Counted from the stretch's first letter, positions 10,254 through 22,106 are shown. The stretch: 64,000 nt of DNA from Adiantum capillus-veneris (GCA_014529385.2 CM043966.1:89286087-89350086), one strand, 5' to 3'. The notes: generated from the letters alone by a model not told the origin. Translations and numbers: made by a program.

Positions 10254-11319
10254 AATATAAACAAGCTCTCCTCAATGGGGGCACCAAAATTGAGGCGGTT
10301 CGGGGCGGGCAACAAGAGAGGCGACCACTAAACACCCCTCAAGGCTCCTGTGCTGCTCAACTGGGGTTGGGGAAACCACACGCATAGCACAACAACAAAC
10401 CACAGCCAAACCCAAACAAGATAGGGGCACCACCTAGTTATGGTATGCGAACTAGGACGCAAAAGAGATTTTGTCACAACCAAGAAGATGCACCACAAAA
10501 CGCACACAAGCAATCTCACACCAAGACACACACAAAATGGACCAAAGAGAGCTAGAGCAAAGGGAAGAGAGAGAGGAATGGATCTTGCGTAATACCTTAT
10601 TTGTGACTTGCAAATGGAGATGGTTCGTTATGATGCTATTGTAGAGCTTGTACAAAACTAACTCAATGCTTAGTGAATGTTAAACATTGCCAACACACAC
10701 ACACACACACACACAATCTTAGGGTGTGGGAGATGTCTCACCACAATAGCCTCTTACAATGGACACAAAACTGGCAATGAAAAATTTCTAAAACACTTTC
10801 TAAAACAAGATCAAATGATAGAAACTCAAAATACACGTCACCTTGAATTCACTAAACCGTATCGCACAAGTGGAAGGACGAATATTTTAATGTCGAATCA
10901 CGCCTTTGATGCACCAAACCTCAATTTATTGATGATGGAGGAACATATACAATATTGGTTATGAGATTTTGATCTCACACTCTCTCACTTGAAATGTGTA
11001 GCTTGAAAGCTTCTCTCACACTAAGAGTGAAGCTCACAAAGTGGTTGCTATGCCTAAGGCTCTCGTCACGCATAGAGTGTTGGGGTGTTGTGTGAGATAT
11101 TGTAGGTTGTTTTACAAGAAGAAGAGGGCCTATTTATAGGTTGGATACCCCTTATTAAGATTATTGGAAATCCTAATTTACAAGCTAACAAATCACGATT
11201 ATGATTTTTTTGAATATCAAAACATTGCGGGCCTTCTTTGTCTGCTTGATTCATGGATGTGGGCTCAAAAGAGAGCATTATTGATGGCAGATAAGGTGAA
11301 AGTAAAGTTTTATGTAGGG

Positions 11320-11322
<3 letters not shown>

Positions 11323-11395
<73 letters not shown>
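11323..11395. repeat. (GA)n microsatellite
   Basis: About 36 uninterrupted GA dinucleotides. Confidence 0.97.
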
Positions 11396-11397
<2 letters not shown>

Positions 11398-12266
11398 ACT
11401 ATGTACATGTCTTGAGGTGATGTGTCTTTTATGGTTAGGTCAATGGCTATTTTGTGTTAGTATGTTAATGGTTAGTCTTAGTAATCACTAGAAAGTTAAT
11501 GTTATATTTACAATGGGTAGAATGAGGTGGATGGTTGAAGTAAGATGGTTGAATGAAATGAGGAAATCCTTTTGATGGTGAAGCTTGAAGAAGTTCTTGA
11601 CTTACTTGTGTAGGTTCTCAAAATGACTATCAATCTTCTTCTTCGTCTTCTCTTCTTTACGCCACCGCCGCCAAGGTTGATTATCGCGATGAAAATGGAA
11701 ATTTGGTTGATGAGATCTCTTAATTTGCAGAGGTTAAGCATGGTTTACATGCTGAATTTTATGTATATAGAGAAGGGGTAAGATGGAATTGTACTTTGGA
11801 AGTAATAGAGAGAGGCATAGCGATGGTGTATGTACATGGAGAGCTCATATGAGAGCTATGGAAGTAAGAGGGGAGGTTAATGGTGAAGAAGGTGAGAGAA
11901 ACCTTAAAAGGTGTAGGTTTGAGTGAGTAATTGAGAGGAATGAGTGTGTGTGTGTGTGTGTAGAAGTGTGGAAAGAGGTGAGAGAAGACTATGGGCTACT
12001 TGTGAGAAAAGTGGGCAGATTGGGATCCACTCAAAAAATCCTAGCTCACCGGTGGTTGCTCCAAAAATCACCAAAAGTGTTGAGGTGATTATTCAGCTCT
12101 TGGTCCACATTTTCTCTTTGTACAACCGCTTCAAATTTGGAGTGGAGATGGATATAAAAAATCCCACCAAAATACCTATTTTTCTTCACAAAAAAGTCTT
12201 CAGTGGCCCCCTTTTTGTTGAATTTTCATATGGCTCCAAAGGTGAGCCCCTCCTTGCATGAGAGCA

Positions 12267-12971
12267 TGACCTAATTGATTCCTAGGGGTTTGAAAATATG
12301 CATGGTTGTGGATTATGCATAAATATAATACATGGATATGATGGGAAAAAAAGGCTAGTATATATAAACAATTTATGGAATCTAGAATAGTGTCAGCTAT
12401 ATATAAATATAAAATGAAAAAAAAAGATATATGAAAATATAAGGAATCAAATGAGGGGACCCTCATTTGTTTTTTGAAGTATATTTATTTACAAGAGATA
12501 AGAAAAAATATCTCTAAGAAATAGGAATTTAGTGAAAGGCAATGACTGATGGTGAACGGTATTTTTGAGGTTTTTCCTTGGAGTGGATCCTCGCCCAAAA
12601 ATAAGAGAAGTTTGCATGAAATGATTTTTTATAGAATACATAGGTAAGAAAGATTATGGTAATGGTGAGTCAATGTACATAGCATACAGAGGAAAATAAC
12701 GCACACCTAGGTAGAAATATTTAAATAAATCTCAAAATAATTATGAAAATTCTCTCTATTTAGGCCCTATGTACAATGAAATATATACATACAAATGGAC
12801 TAGCCCAAATTAGTAGGTAGCTGAGGGTTTTAAGGAGATATGGGAAAAATTCCCTAACTCACACACGTCTATGTACAGTGAAAATGTAAGAATAGCCACA
12901 ATGTTTAGGTGATTTTGGTAGGGTGAGGTAACTCACTATGACAATTATGAAGAGCCGAAAAACGGCTATCA
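12267..12971 (-). repeat. 5' LTR of the Tat element
   Basis: 705 bp, partner of 3626-4375, and should hold the promoter of the element. Ends 41 bp before the next element's LTR. Confidence 0.93.
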
Positions 12972-13012
12972 CTGTCTACATCTGATAGAAAGTGTAGATC
13001 CTCCAAGGTTGC

Positions 13013-13135
13013 TGAAAGGGCAGTGGTAATGTGAGTGCTACTCTCCACCCAACTGTGCTATCTTATAGCCTCCCCATAGCATACACACAATCCGGCTATG
13101 CCGGTGGCCTTGCCCGTAGGACCCATGTCCTTACA
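13013..13135 (-). repeat. 3' LTR of the chromovirus
   Basis: 123 bp, aligned without gaps for 116 bp to 24159-24274. Boundaries TG...CA, with the polypurine tract (13136-13152, minus GGGGGGGGAGGGGGTAA) adjacent. Confidence 0.85.
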
Positions 13136-14719
13136 TTACCCCCTCCCCCCCCTTTGAGAATCATTTTTGTCCTCTAAAATGAACATAGGAAAACATTTCT
13201 TAAGTGTGGAGACATTCTCCCATGTAGAACCTTCTTTAGGTCTATCTAGCCATTTTACCAACACTTGTCGTCTGACATGATGTCTGGTGCGAAGCTCATG
13301 AGAATCCAAAATCTTTTCGGGCTCATGAGGGATGCTTGGTTGTTCGATAAGGTCAACTAACACACCTGTGGCAATAACATTATCATTTTGTCCTAGCTGT
13401 TTTTGCAAATGGCTAACATGAAAAACAGGATGAACTCATGAGTGCTCTGGAAGAGCTAACTTATAGACTACTTGACCTATACGTTTGAGAATGGTAAACA
13501 GTCCACATTAGCGTGGTGAAAGTTTAGCAACTTTTCCAGTCTTCAGACTTTCTGAATACTCCGGAACCTTGAGGAAAACCTTGTCTCCTTCTTTGAAAGT
13601 AGCGATGACGATGCTCAACTGCGTACTTCTTATACCGATCTTGAACTTGCTTAACATTTTGTCTAGCAACTCGAAGCATGTCAAAATGGTCTTGGAGAAA
13701 ATCCTTCGCTTGTTGTATCTTCTCCTTAGCCAACCCCACCGTAATGGGTGATCTATGTTGAAATGCATGTAAAAGCATAAATGGACTAAACCTTGTAGTC
13801 ACATGCTTTGGACTATTATAAGAAAATCCCAATTTAGGCAAGTAGTCTTCCCAATTGGTTTGCTTCTTGCTAACGTACGCTTGTAGCATATCCTCCAGCA
13901 CTTGATTAACTCTTTCTGTTTAACCATCTGTTTCTGGATGATCACCCATACGTAGATTAGGTTTAGTTTCCAAATTTTGAAACACAGCTCTCCAGAAGTG
14001 ATTTTAGAACTTTCGATCTCTGTCACTAATGATACTAGCTGGAAGACCGTAGAGTCTACATATATGCTCTACAAATGGCCGTGCTAATTCCGGTGTCTTA
14101 ACCGTAGTCTTAGTGGGAATGAATCGACCCATCTTTGTGAGACGGTCTACAATTACCATATGGCATCATGGCCATGCTTTGTAGGAAGTAGTCCTACTAC
14201 AAAATCCATAGAGATACTCTCCCACTTACCTTGTGGAATCTCTACAGGATGTAAAAGGCCACCTACCTTGAGGCGCTCCGCCTTATTAACTTGGCACTAT
14301 TGGCAGTGTAGTACATACTCTTGAACATCATGATGTAAGCCTGGACCAATAAAATTGTCGTCGAACTAAGGTATAGTCTTACGAATACCTAGATGACCAG
14401 CACTTGGACTATCGTGACACTCATATAAGATTTGGCGCCTAGTGTCTGAGTCCTTTGGCACATATACTCTACCCGTGTAAAGTAAGTAGCCATCATCAAT
14501 GGCAAAATTCTTCCATTGCTTAAGCTCTTCCTGAGTAGGGGTGGAGCTCTGTGTGTTGGAGTTTTTATCTGTACGTGCAGAGACATGTTGATCTAGCTGT
14601 ACAGATGCATGTGAGTGTGAGGGATCCCTTTTCAAAACTGCACTCCACACTTTAGCATATGATTGATCTTGTGCACACTTGCCACATAATGACTCCAAAA
14701 ATTCACTCTTTATTTCCAT
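13136..14719 (-). pseudogene. Integrase with C-terminal chromodomain
   Basis: Order on the minus strand: zinc region near 14420 (YECHDSPSAGHLGI), core fragments, ETDGQTERVNQVLEDML (the third catalytic Glu in QTERVN) at about 13900, a basic C-terminal region, then the chromodomain at 13400-13160: PEKILDSHELRTRHHV, RQVLVKWLDRPKEGSTWE. Chromodomains steer integration of chromoviruses toward marked heterochromatin. The core is split by several frame changes between 13770 and 14365. The terminal residues after FILEDK are Gly/Arg-rich and close to the polypurine tract. Confidence 0.85.
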
Positions 14720-16276
14720 GAAAACAAGTGACTTAGTGCATCTGCTACTATATTATATCGCCCCTTGCGATATCGTAGCTTACAATCATAACCTTGAAGG
14801 ATTTTTGCCCATCTAGCTTTACAGCCCTTCAAGTCTGGTTGAGTAGTAAACCATTTGATACTCTCATGGTCAAAAACTACTTTAAACTTTACTCAAGTCC
14901 CTTTGAGTAGTAAACCATTTGATACCATTTGACACTCTCATGGTCAAAAACTACTTCAAACTCCGCACCATCTAAATAGTGTTGCCACTTTTGTAAAGCA
15001 TGAATCATGGCATAGAGCTCTCTCTCATAGACAGTATAATTATGTTGGGCTCTATCTAACTTTTTACTTTCAAAGGCTGTAGGTCTTCCCTCCTGGAGAA
15101 GTACCGCACCAATTGCTTTATCATTAGCATCAATCTCTACCACAAACGGCTTAAGTGGGTCAATGATTTCTAGGATGGGAACAGTGGCTATAGCTACCTT
15201 AAGCTTTCAAAACTACGTTTTTGGGCTTCTTCCCAAGAAAAGTTCTTACCTTTTGCTTTAAGTTGATCTGTCATAGGAACAAAGATTTTGGCATAATCAT
15301 GAATATACTGTCGATAAAATCCAGCTATGCCTAAGAATATTTGAAGCTCCTCAACCGAGTTGGGATGTGGCCATCGAAGAATGGCAATGACCTTGTCAGT
15401 GTCCATCTTGATGCCAGAATAAGAGATCACATGACCGAGGTAATGTATCTATGTTTTAAAGAAATCACACTTGCTTTGCTTAGCATACACAGCGTGAGTT
15501 CGTAGCTATTCGAACACTACCCGTAAGTGTTCTATGTGTTCATCTTCAATCTTACTGTAAATGAGAATGTCATCAAGGAAAACCACAAATTTTTTTCCAA
15601 GATAGGGATGTAAGACACTATCCATGAGTTTCATAAATGTACCTGGAGTATTGGTTAAATTAAAAGGCATAACCAAAAATTCAAAATGCCCAAACCGTGG
15701 TCTAAAGGCAATTTTAGAGATATCTTGCAAACGGATACGCACCTGGTGGTAACCTGAACGAACATCTATCTTTGTATAGTATCTTGCCCCATGGAGTTGA
15801 TCAAACAACTCATCCACTCTAGGCAAAGGATACTTGTTCTTGATGGTTATAGCGTTTAATCCGCGATAATCTACACACATGCGCATAGTACCATCTTTCT
15901 TTTTTACCAATAGAATTGGTGTTGCCCAAGGCGAAGTGCTAGGTCTAATGAAACCAAGGGTGAGGTAGCCAGCCAATTGACTCACAACCTCCTTGGCTTC
16001 TTTAGCACTCATACGATAAGGTGGTTTACTCACCTATTTAGTGCATGGCAGGTCATCTATGCCATGCTGCACATCACGTGTAGGGGGTAAACCCGGTGGT
16101 AAATCACTTGAGAATACATCACGATACCCCGTGAGTAAGTGAGTCAACTTTTGCCGTGCAAAAGGAGAAAGTAAACTAGAGTTATGTTGAGATAGAGAAT
16201 CTTGTAATGCGTGCAAATTTTGCTTTACAACAGTTGCACGTTGCTCAATAGAATTAAGACTGAGAGCACTTTGCAC
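14720..16276 (-). pseudogene. Reverse transcriptase and RNase H of the chromovirus
   Basis: RT 16033-15506: [64 protein letters not shown] and the catalytic [12 protein letters not shown]. Thumb and connection continue at 15430-15194 (LQIFLGIAGFYRQYIH). RNase H at 15143-14889 has VEIDANDKAIGAVLLQ and YTVYERELYAMIHAL. A local duplication near 14830-14945 repeats the 'ttgagtagtaaaccatttgata' region and truncates the end of RNase H. Stops separate the three blocks. Confidence 0.88.
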
Positions 16277-16409
16277 ATTAGATTGTTAACACTTTGTTTA
16301 TCATTAGAATTCATTGCACCTTGCATACCATTACTAGAATTCACAGCACTTTGCTCTTGAGAATTCACAAGACTTGGAGACAAGCAGTAACACAAAAAGA
16401 CTTAATCTA

Positions 16410-16972
16410 TTAAATCTGCTTTCTGTAAAATAGAAAGCTGGCTCTACATATAAGAGGTGCAGATGGTATATTTTTCTCACCAAGCAAAAGCACATGTTTA
16501 CCATTGGCCATAAAGGATTGGGAGTTGTGCTCATAACTAGTATTCAATGTCTTTCCTAAACCATGCAGCCAATCCCATCCTAAAACTACATCAGTACGGT
16601 CCATGTTAATAACTTGAAAGTCAAGGGTCATAGTATGATCGTGAACAATAAGCTCAACCCCTTGAACTACCGTGCCCCATACTTCTTTATCATTCGCAGA
16701 CATCTACTCTACCACATACTTATGGGACCAGGGAGTCTGTGTAAGATTCAATTTCTTGACTAGCTTATAGTTCAAGAAATTATGAGTTGCAGCATCATCC
16801 ACTAAAATACAAACATGTTGTTCGTTAATAGTGCCATGCATGCGAATCAACTCATGGGGGCCAAAGGTGGGTTGCCACCTTGAAGCAGGCACACAACAAT
16901 TGTGATTTTCTTCCATATGAAGAACCTCTACGACACAATATTTCGGAGATGAATCTAATGTGAGGTGTTGCA
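16410..16972 (-). pseudogene. Protease of the chromovirus, catalytic motif altered
   Basis: The motif reads CILVDDAATHNFLNYKLV: the catalytic Asp remains but Ser/Thr-Gly of D-S/T-G is replaced by Asp-Ala. The downstream MDRTDVVLGWDWLHGLG is the C-terminal Leu-Gly block. A stop divides the two. The upstream end is cut at 16972 by the copia insertion; the frame resumes at 22334 (KGYAHDEM). Confidence 0.8.
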
Positions 16973-17199
16973 TGTTACCATATACATGTGGTAGTGATGT
17001 GTGTGAACACACTAGGACCATCGTGGAATTTTTTCTCTCTTTAGGAGGTTTTTTCCCCCGTGCATTTCATATACGCCCATCACTCTAGGGCTATCTATCT
17101 TTCCATTGCACACTAAGTAACATACTCTCTATCGTGTGCCTTGAGCTTCCTTCATCTTCTCCAAGCTGTGTGCATTTCTCTGCAACCCTACTTCCAACA
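16973..17199 (+). repeat. 5' LTR of copia
   Basis: 227 bp, about a dozen differences from 22107-22333. Confidence 0.93.
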
Positions 17200-17201
17200 A
17201 T

Positions 17202-17219
17202 TGGTATCAGAGTAGGTTG
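17202..17219 (+). other. Primer-binding site of copia
   Basis: TGGTATCAGAGTAGGTTG, two bases after the LTR; matches the 3' end of initiator tRNA-Met at the first 11 positions. Confidence 0.85.
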
Positions 17220-17508
17220 CATCCTCCCGGCTTAGTCGCCAACAACTCCAGCATATGCCTGCTCATTTTCTCCGATTTTAGTGAGATTTGGCGAGCGTTC
17301 ACAGGTCAAAAAATATTTTGAGCTCATTTCGGCCTCCGTTTTGTATTGCACAGGCTATTTTGTCATTTTATGCAAAATTTCTGTCAGTGCCATTTTCTGC
17401 ATAACATGTGCCTTAAGTCTTCTACGGTTTGTGCTATATAGCACGCGTTGTTCCCGCTTCATTTCTCCTCTTTTTAGGCAATTTTCACATCCGGTGCAAC
17501 ATTACCAT

Positions 17509-18411
17509 GGTTGACAACAACACAGATGTGTTCAAGATGTTTCCTGCTGAGGATAGATTGGATGGGGACAATTACCCTATGTGGGCTTACATGATGCAAC
17601 ATGTTCTTGTGTCAAAGGGCATCTGGAATATTGTGCAGGGCATTGATGTACGTCCTGGTTCTAAGGATGTAGGCGATGTTGAGGATGTGGCAGGACTTGC
17701 TGCTATTAGAGTTGTTTTGCCTACGATAGAACAATCTTGTTGCGATTTAAAAAATGTGCATGCTCATGCATTGATTGCGTTGTCTGTGAAGGGCACCATT
17801 GTTCCTCACATTTGTTCAACAAAATCTGCAAAACAGGCTTGGAATATTTTGGCTGGTCTTTATGCAAGTCACAATGAGGCTAAAATTGCTTTTTTGCTTA
17901 AAGAGATGGAGTCGAAGATTATGCATGAGGAAGATGATATGGACACTTTCCTTGCTGGTGTCAAGGATATCAATGAGCAACTTATTTTTGCAGGTGAAGT
18001 CATTTCAGACAGTTCCCTTGTACAGACTCTCTTGATGCCTTACCAGATTCTTACCAGTCTTTTGCCAGTACTTGGAGACTTATGACCCAAGGAAATCCCG
18101 AAGTTGTCAAGTTTGATGCATTATGCACATTGCTGTTGCAAGAGTCACTTTCCAAAAAAAATAGGACTAGCCAGCATGCAGTTAAACACGCTTTTATTGT
18201 TTCTCAAAGAAAGGGTGGTAACAACAATGCAGCCACTTCTTATGGTTCTACTGTGAGTGGCAAAACTTCTGTTCCCAATGCTTCTGCAGGCAGCACTTTG
18301 TTTGGCAATTCTGGTGATAAGGGCAAAAAGAAGATGCGTTGCCTTTATTGTAAAGCTAATGATCACTGGATCAAGCAGTGTCTTAAGTTGAAGGCCAAAG
18401 AGGCTACTTGA
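17509..18411 (+). pseudogene. Copia Gag (UBN2-type) with zinc knuckle, frameshifted
   Basis: ATG at 17509 (MVDNNTDVFKMFPAEDRL), then the gag block DGDNYPMWAYMMQHVL, AKQAWNILAGLYASHNEAK and EDDMDTFLAGVKDINEQL. A single missing base near 18035 (CTCTTGATGCC) shifts the frame; from 18050 the other frame continues SFASTWRLMTQGNPE to the knuckle CLYCKANDHWIKQC (C-x2-C-x4-H-x4-C) near 18340. Structural protein of the particle. Confidence 0.85.
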
Positions 18412-18489
18412 AGAAAGAGGGTGGTTCCACTGCAAATGCTGGTTCCACTACAAATGCAACCATTGTTGAGTCTTCTATGAAAGGAGACT

Positions 18490-18927
18490 GTGATAATGAT
18501 GTTGATGCAGAATGGGCTTTATTCAGAGTGCACTTACAATCCTGTTGTCCATGATACATGCATGTCAGTTGTTGTAGATTCACATATGTTGTATTTGAAC
18601 AATGGTGCTACAAAGCACACTACCTCACATCGTGAATTTCTCACCTCTCTCGAGTCTATCCCTCATGGGAATTTAGTCACTTGTGCCAACAATGCCTCTT
18701 ATCCGGTTCAAGGAGTTGGAAAGATTGTGCTTACTGCTGCAAATGGAAGTTCTTTCACACTTGTTGATGCACTTTATGTACCTAGGATCAAGAAGAATCT
18801 TTTGTATGTATTTGCACTTGCTAGACTTGGACTTGTAGTCAAATTTGTGGATGACAGATGTACAATTCATGATCTCAATTTCGGTGATGAAATTGTTGCA
18901 TCTAGCCTTTTGTGTTGTGGGCTGTAG
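18490..18927 (+). pseudogene. Copia protease, catalytic Asp lost
   Basis: The motif reads LYLNNGATKHTTSHREFL; the copia norm at this place is D-S-G-A, so both Asp and Ser are Asn. The rest of the fold is recognisable (VQGVGKIVLTAANGSSFTLVDALYVPRIKKNLL). No cleavage activity would be expected. Confidence 0.82.
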
Positions 18928-18959
18928 AAGATCACTTTTTATGAAAAGTGTGGACAAAA

Positions 18960-19848
18960 TTTTGCAAAATAAGTTGCAGATTCAAGGGCTATTTCAGATG
19001 CAAAACTTTGGCATATAAGTTTTGGCCATCTGAATTTTGCCAGTTTGCTGCGTTTGCAAAAATCTGATATGGTTTCTTCTTTGCCGCCTCTTGAAGCACA
19101 TGTCAAACATGTTTGTGAAGGCTGTATTTTGGGTAAAATGCAGTGTTCTAAGTTTCCAAAGGATGGTTCAACTAGGGCCACATGCAGGTTGCAGCTTGTG
19201 CATAGTGATGTTTGTGGGCCCATGCAAACTCCGTCCTTGGGCAATTACCTTTACTTCGTGACTTTCATTGGTGATTATTCCAGGCATGCATGGGTATTTC
19301 CGCTTAAAGCGAAGTGCGAAGTTTTTATGTGCTTCAAACAATTTCTGGCTATGGCTGAAAATGTCTCGAAATGTTCTATGGGCACCCTCCGTTCCTATCA
19401 AGGGGGGGAGTATATGTCTCATGAATTTAATGCATTTCTGGCTAGTCGTGGGATAAAACACCAATGTACAATGCCTTATACACCTCAACAAAATGGTGTT
19501 GTTGAGAGGAAAAATAGGTCACTTACGAAAGTGGCATGATGTATGGTCAAAAGTCAAGCTTTGCCGCATTCTTTTTTTCTTGAGTCCATCATGTGTGCCA
19601 CTTATGTACTTAACAAGTGTCCTACAAAAGCTTTGCAGTCTATTACTCCATATGAAGCATGGCATGATAGAAAGCCTTCTATTGAGCACATGCGTGTTTT
19701 TGGTTGTTTGGCATATGCTTTGATGCCACAAACACAACGCAAAAAATTGGATGATAAGGCTGTCAAATGTATTTTTGTTGGTTATAGTGCTGAAAGCAAA
19801 GGTTATAGGTTGTATCATCCACAAATAAAGCGTATTTTGGTTTCATAG
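18960..19848 (+). pseudogene. Copia integrase, second catalytic Asp replaced by Tyr
   Basis: Zinc-binding GAG-pre-integrase region (LWHISFGHLNFASLL ... CEGCILGKMQ), then the core: LVHSDVCGPM (first Asp), RSYQGGEYMSHEF where RSDxGGEY is expected, and PYTPQQNGVVERKNRSL with the third Glu intact. A stop at 19537 splits the core from the continuing frame (SQALPHSFF ... PYEAWHDRKPSIEHMRVFGC) that ends at 19848. Confidence 0.88.
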
Positions 19849-20239
19849 GATGTAGTGTTTGTGGAAGATTCTGTTTAGCCCTTGCTGTCATGTACTAAAT
19901 AACGTAATGTAAGCTCATAGGACATTTATGACACTTTGTTGCCTCTTTTCAGTGGTGGAAATACGAATGTAAATTCCAATGAGGAAAATGTATAGCCCAT
20001 GGGGGTTTCAAAAAATGTTATAGATCAGTCTATTACTGATGCAGATGTACATGATGTACTTGATGAGGAAAGGACTGAAAATGAGCAGGCTAGAGGTATG
20101 CCAAAATGGCTGGTGCATACATTGCGTGACAGTAAATTGGATGCACCTTTGTCTAGTCGTACTCGTTTAGGCTCTCACCATGCATCTAATGCATCAGATT
20201 GTTATGCTTTGGGTGTGTCTAGCTTACATGATGTTGAGG

Positions 20240-21159
20240 AACCTCTATCTTTTGATGAAGCACAGAATTAAAAATTGGATGGCTGCCATGCAATCAGAAT
20301 ATGATGCACTTATAGAACATGACACATGGACTACATGTGACTTGCCTCTTGGAAAAAAGGCCATTGGTACAAAGTGGGTTTACAAGTTGAAAAGAAAGCC
20401 GGATGGTGGGATCAATCGCCATAAGGCTCGACTTGTTGCAAAGGGTTATGCACAGCAAAAAGGCATAGATTATGAAGAGACTTTTGCTCCCACTTGTCAT
20501 ATGACTATTGTGCGTTATCTATGTGCATTGGCAGCTCATTTTGGTTGGGATGTACATCAATCAGATATTGTTACCACTTTCTTGAATGGTGACATATTTG
20601 AGGAAGTTTATGTAACACAGCCTCGTGATTTTGTCAAGAAAGGTCAAGAGGACAAAGTGTGAAGATGTAAGAAAGCTTTGTATGGGTTGAAGCAATCTCC
20701 TCGTGCTTGGTATGAGAAAGCTGACACTCATTTGGTCAAACAAGGCTTTCGCAACAGTCCAACAGAAAGCACATTGTATGTAAAGCGTGAGGGTGATGGT
20801 CTTCTCATTGTGCTTCTTTATTAGATGATTTGCTTATTACTGGACCAACTGAGAGACATATTGTTGAATTTAAGGCTGATTTGAATGCTACTTTCAAGAT
20901 AAAAGATTTGGGGCTATTGCATCATTACTTGGGTATACAGTTTAAGCTGTGTGATGGTGGTATTGACTTGTGTCAGAAAAGTTACATAGAGACATTACTA
21001 TGTAAGTTTGGACTTGAGGATTGCAAACCCATTACCACTCCCATGGAAACATGTTTGAAGTTGAGTCTACATGATGGTGGTGATTCTGTTGATGTCACTC
21101 TTTACCAAACTGCTGTTGGCTACCTCATTTCTGTATGCAACACGAGGCCGGATATTTAG
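20240..21159 (+). pseudogene. Copia reverse transcriptase, broken at the YVDD box
   Basis: Starts around WMAAMQSEYDALIEHDTW; diagnostic GTKWVYKLKRKPDG, RHKARLVAKGYAQQKGIDYEETFAP-like and HQSDIVTTFLNGDIFEEVY. A TGA at 20660 interrupts it, and at 20818-20826 the catalytic YVDD codons read tat-ta-gat-gat, one base short, which puts a TAG and frameshift into the active site. After that the frame continues DDLLITG, FKIKDLGLLHHYLGIQF. Between 19849 and 20240 lies a spacer with short frames. Confidence 0.88.
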
Positions 21160-21840
21160 TTTGCAGTCTCACAGGTCAGCAAATTGATGCATAGCCCAAG
21201 GTCTAAGCATTGGCAAGATGTGAAGAGGATTTTCAGCTACCTTAGTGGCACTTTACATCTTGGCTTGTTTTATCGCAAGGGGGGATCATTGCCGCCAGAC
21301 TTACATGCTTTTTCGGACTCAAACTGGGATGGTTGTTTTGAAACACGAGTGTCCACAAGTGGTTTTTGTTTCATGCTTGGTAGTTCATGTATATCATGGT
21401 TGAGCAAGAAGCAACGTACCGTGGCCACTTCTAGTTGTGAGGCTGAGTACAGGGCAGTCTTCATAGCTACGGTTGAGTGTGTATGACTCAGACACCTTAT
21501 GGTTGATTTGGGTATTGGACAGAACACTGCCAACACTATCTACACTGACAGTCAGAGCGCATTAGCAGTTGCGAAGAGGATCCCAGTTTATCATGCTCGC
21601 ACAAAGCACAGTGAGGTGCATTACCACTATGTCAGGGAGAGGCTCTCAGCAGGAGAGATGAGCTTGGCTTATGTGCCAACACAAGAAAACCTTGCAGATC
21701 TTTTCGCAAAGGCATTGTCTCATGAGAAGCTCGAAGCTTTCCGAAAATCTTTGGGCTTACTCCCCTCGGGGGGTTCACTATGTGTAAAACTACCATATCA
21801 CGTGCGTTCAAGACGTGTTTGTAAAACCCCTTATCTATGA
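21160..21840 (+). pseudogene. Copia RNase H
   Basis: AFSDSNWDGCFETRVSTSG (first Asp), SSCEAEYRAV (Glu) and TIYTDSQSALAVA (Asp) are all present, followed by HYHYVRERLSAGEM and ENLADLFAKAL. One TGA at 21484-21486 (probably from TGG) sits between the Glu and third Asp blocks. Confidence 0.88.
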
Positions 21841-21978
21841 ATTTGGTTAAGAATATAATGTACCTTTCCTTTTAAAATCTGTAAGTTTTTTTCAAATTTG
21901 AAAAAATAATGCCCTTCTATATATATATATTTGTAAGTTTCAAGAACTTTAAATACCCTTTTGTTGAACTCACGTGAT
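21797..21978 (+). other. 15-bp inverted repeat in the copia 3' region
   Basis: atcacgtgcgttcaa (21797-21811) pairs with ttgaactcacgtgat (21964-21978), 14 of 15, spaced about 152 bases. Also kept at 39470-39652 in a diverged relative with the same spacing. Confidence 0.75.
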
Positions 21979-22096
21979 AGGTTACGTTTTTATTAGGTGA
22001 CCTCCCCGGGTTACTCCCCTTTGTAGACTGATCATGTCCTCAGGGCATGACACTTTCCTTTACTCATATGCCATCTCTCGTTCACCGCATCACTCT

Positions 22097-22106
22097 AGGG
22101 GGGATT
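22097..22106 (+). other. Polypurine tract of copia
   Basis: AGGGGGGATT directly before the 3' LTR. Confidence 0.8.

Larger units (their letters stand above)
9675..12266 (-). other. Long untranslated leader of the Tat element
   Basis: 2.6 kb between gag and the 5' LTR, with no long coding frame. It contains a pair of related ORF-like units (9762-10253), a TGGTGCCCCCATTG motif at 10274-10287 (minus) resembling a displaced primer-binding site, (CA)n at 10690-10716, (GA)n at 11323-11395 and (GT)n at 11942-11961. Confidence 0.6.
3626..12971 (-). mobile_element. Ty3/gypsy LTR retrotransposon, Tat lineage
   Basis: Two homologous terminal repeats (3626-4375 and 12267-12971) enclose a minus-strand gag-PR-RT-RNase H-second RNase H-integrase order. 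The additional RNase H after the first one is the hallmark of the Tat (Ogre/Tat) lineage. In element orientation the LTR starts TGATAGCCG and ends TAGGTCA, and a polypurine tract abuts the 3' LTR. No target duplication matches (accca versus ctgtc), and no standard tRNA primer site is seen next to the 5' LTR, so one end may be recombinant. Several frameshifts and stops make it inactive. About 2.6 kb of untranslated leader separates gag from the 5' LTR. Confidence 0.9.

Noticed and set aside
10328-10655. Cys/Trp-rich minus-strand frames
   Set aside because: Low-complexity reading of CA-rich leader sequence.
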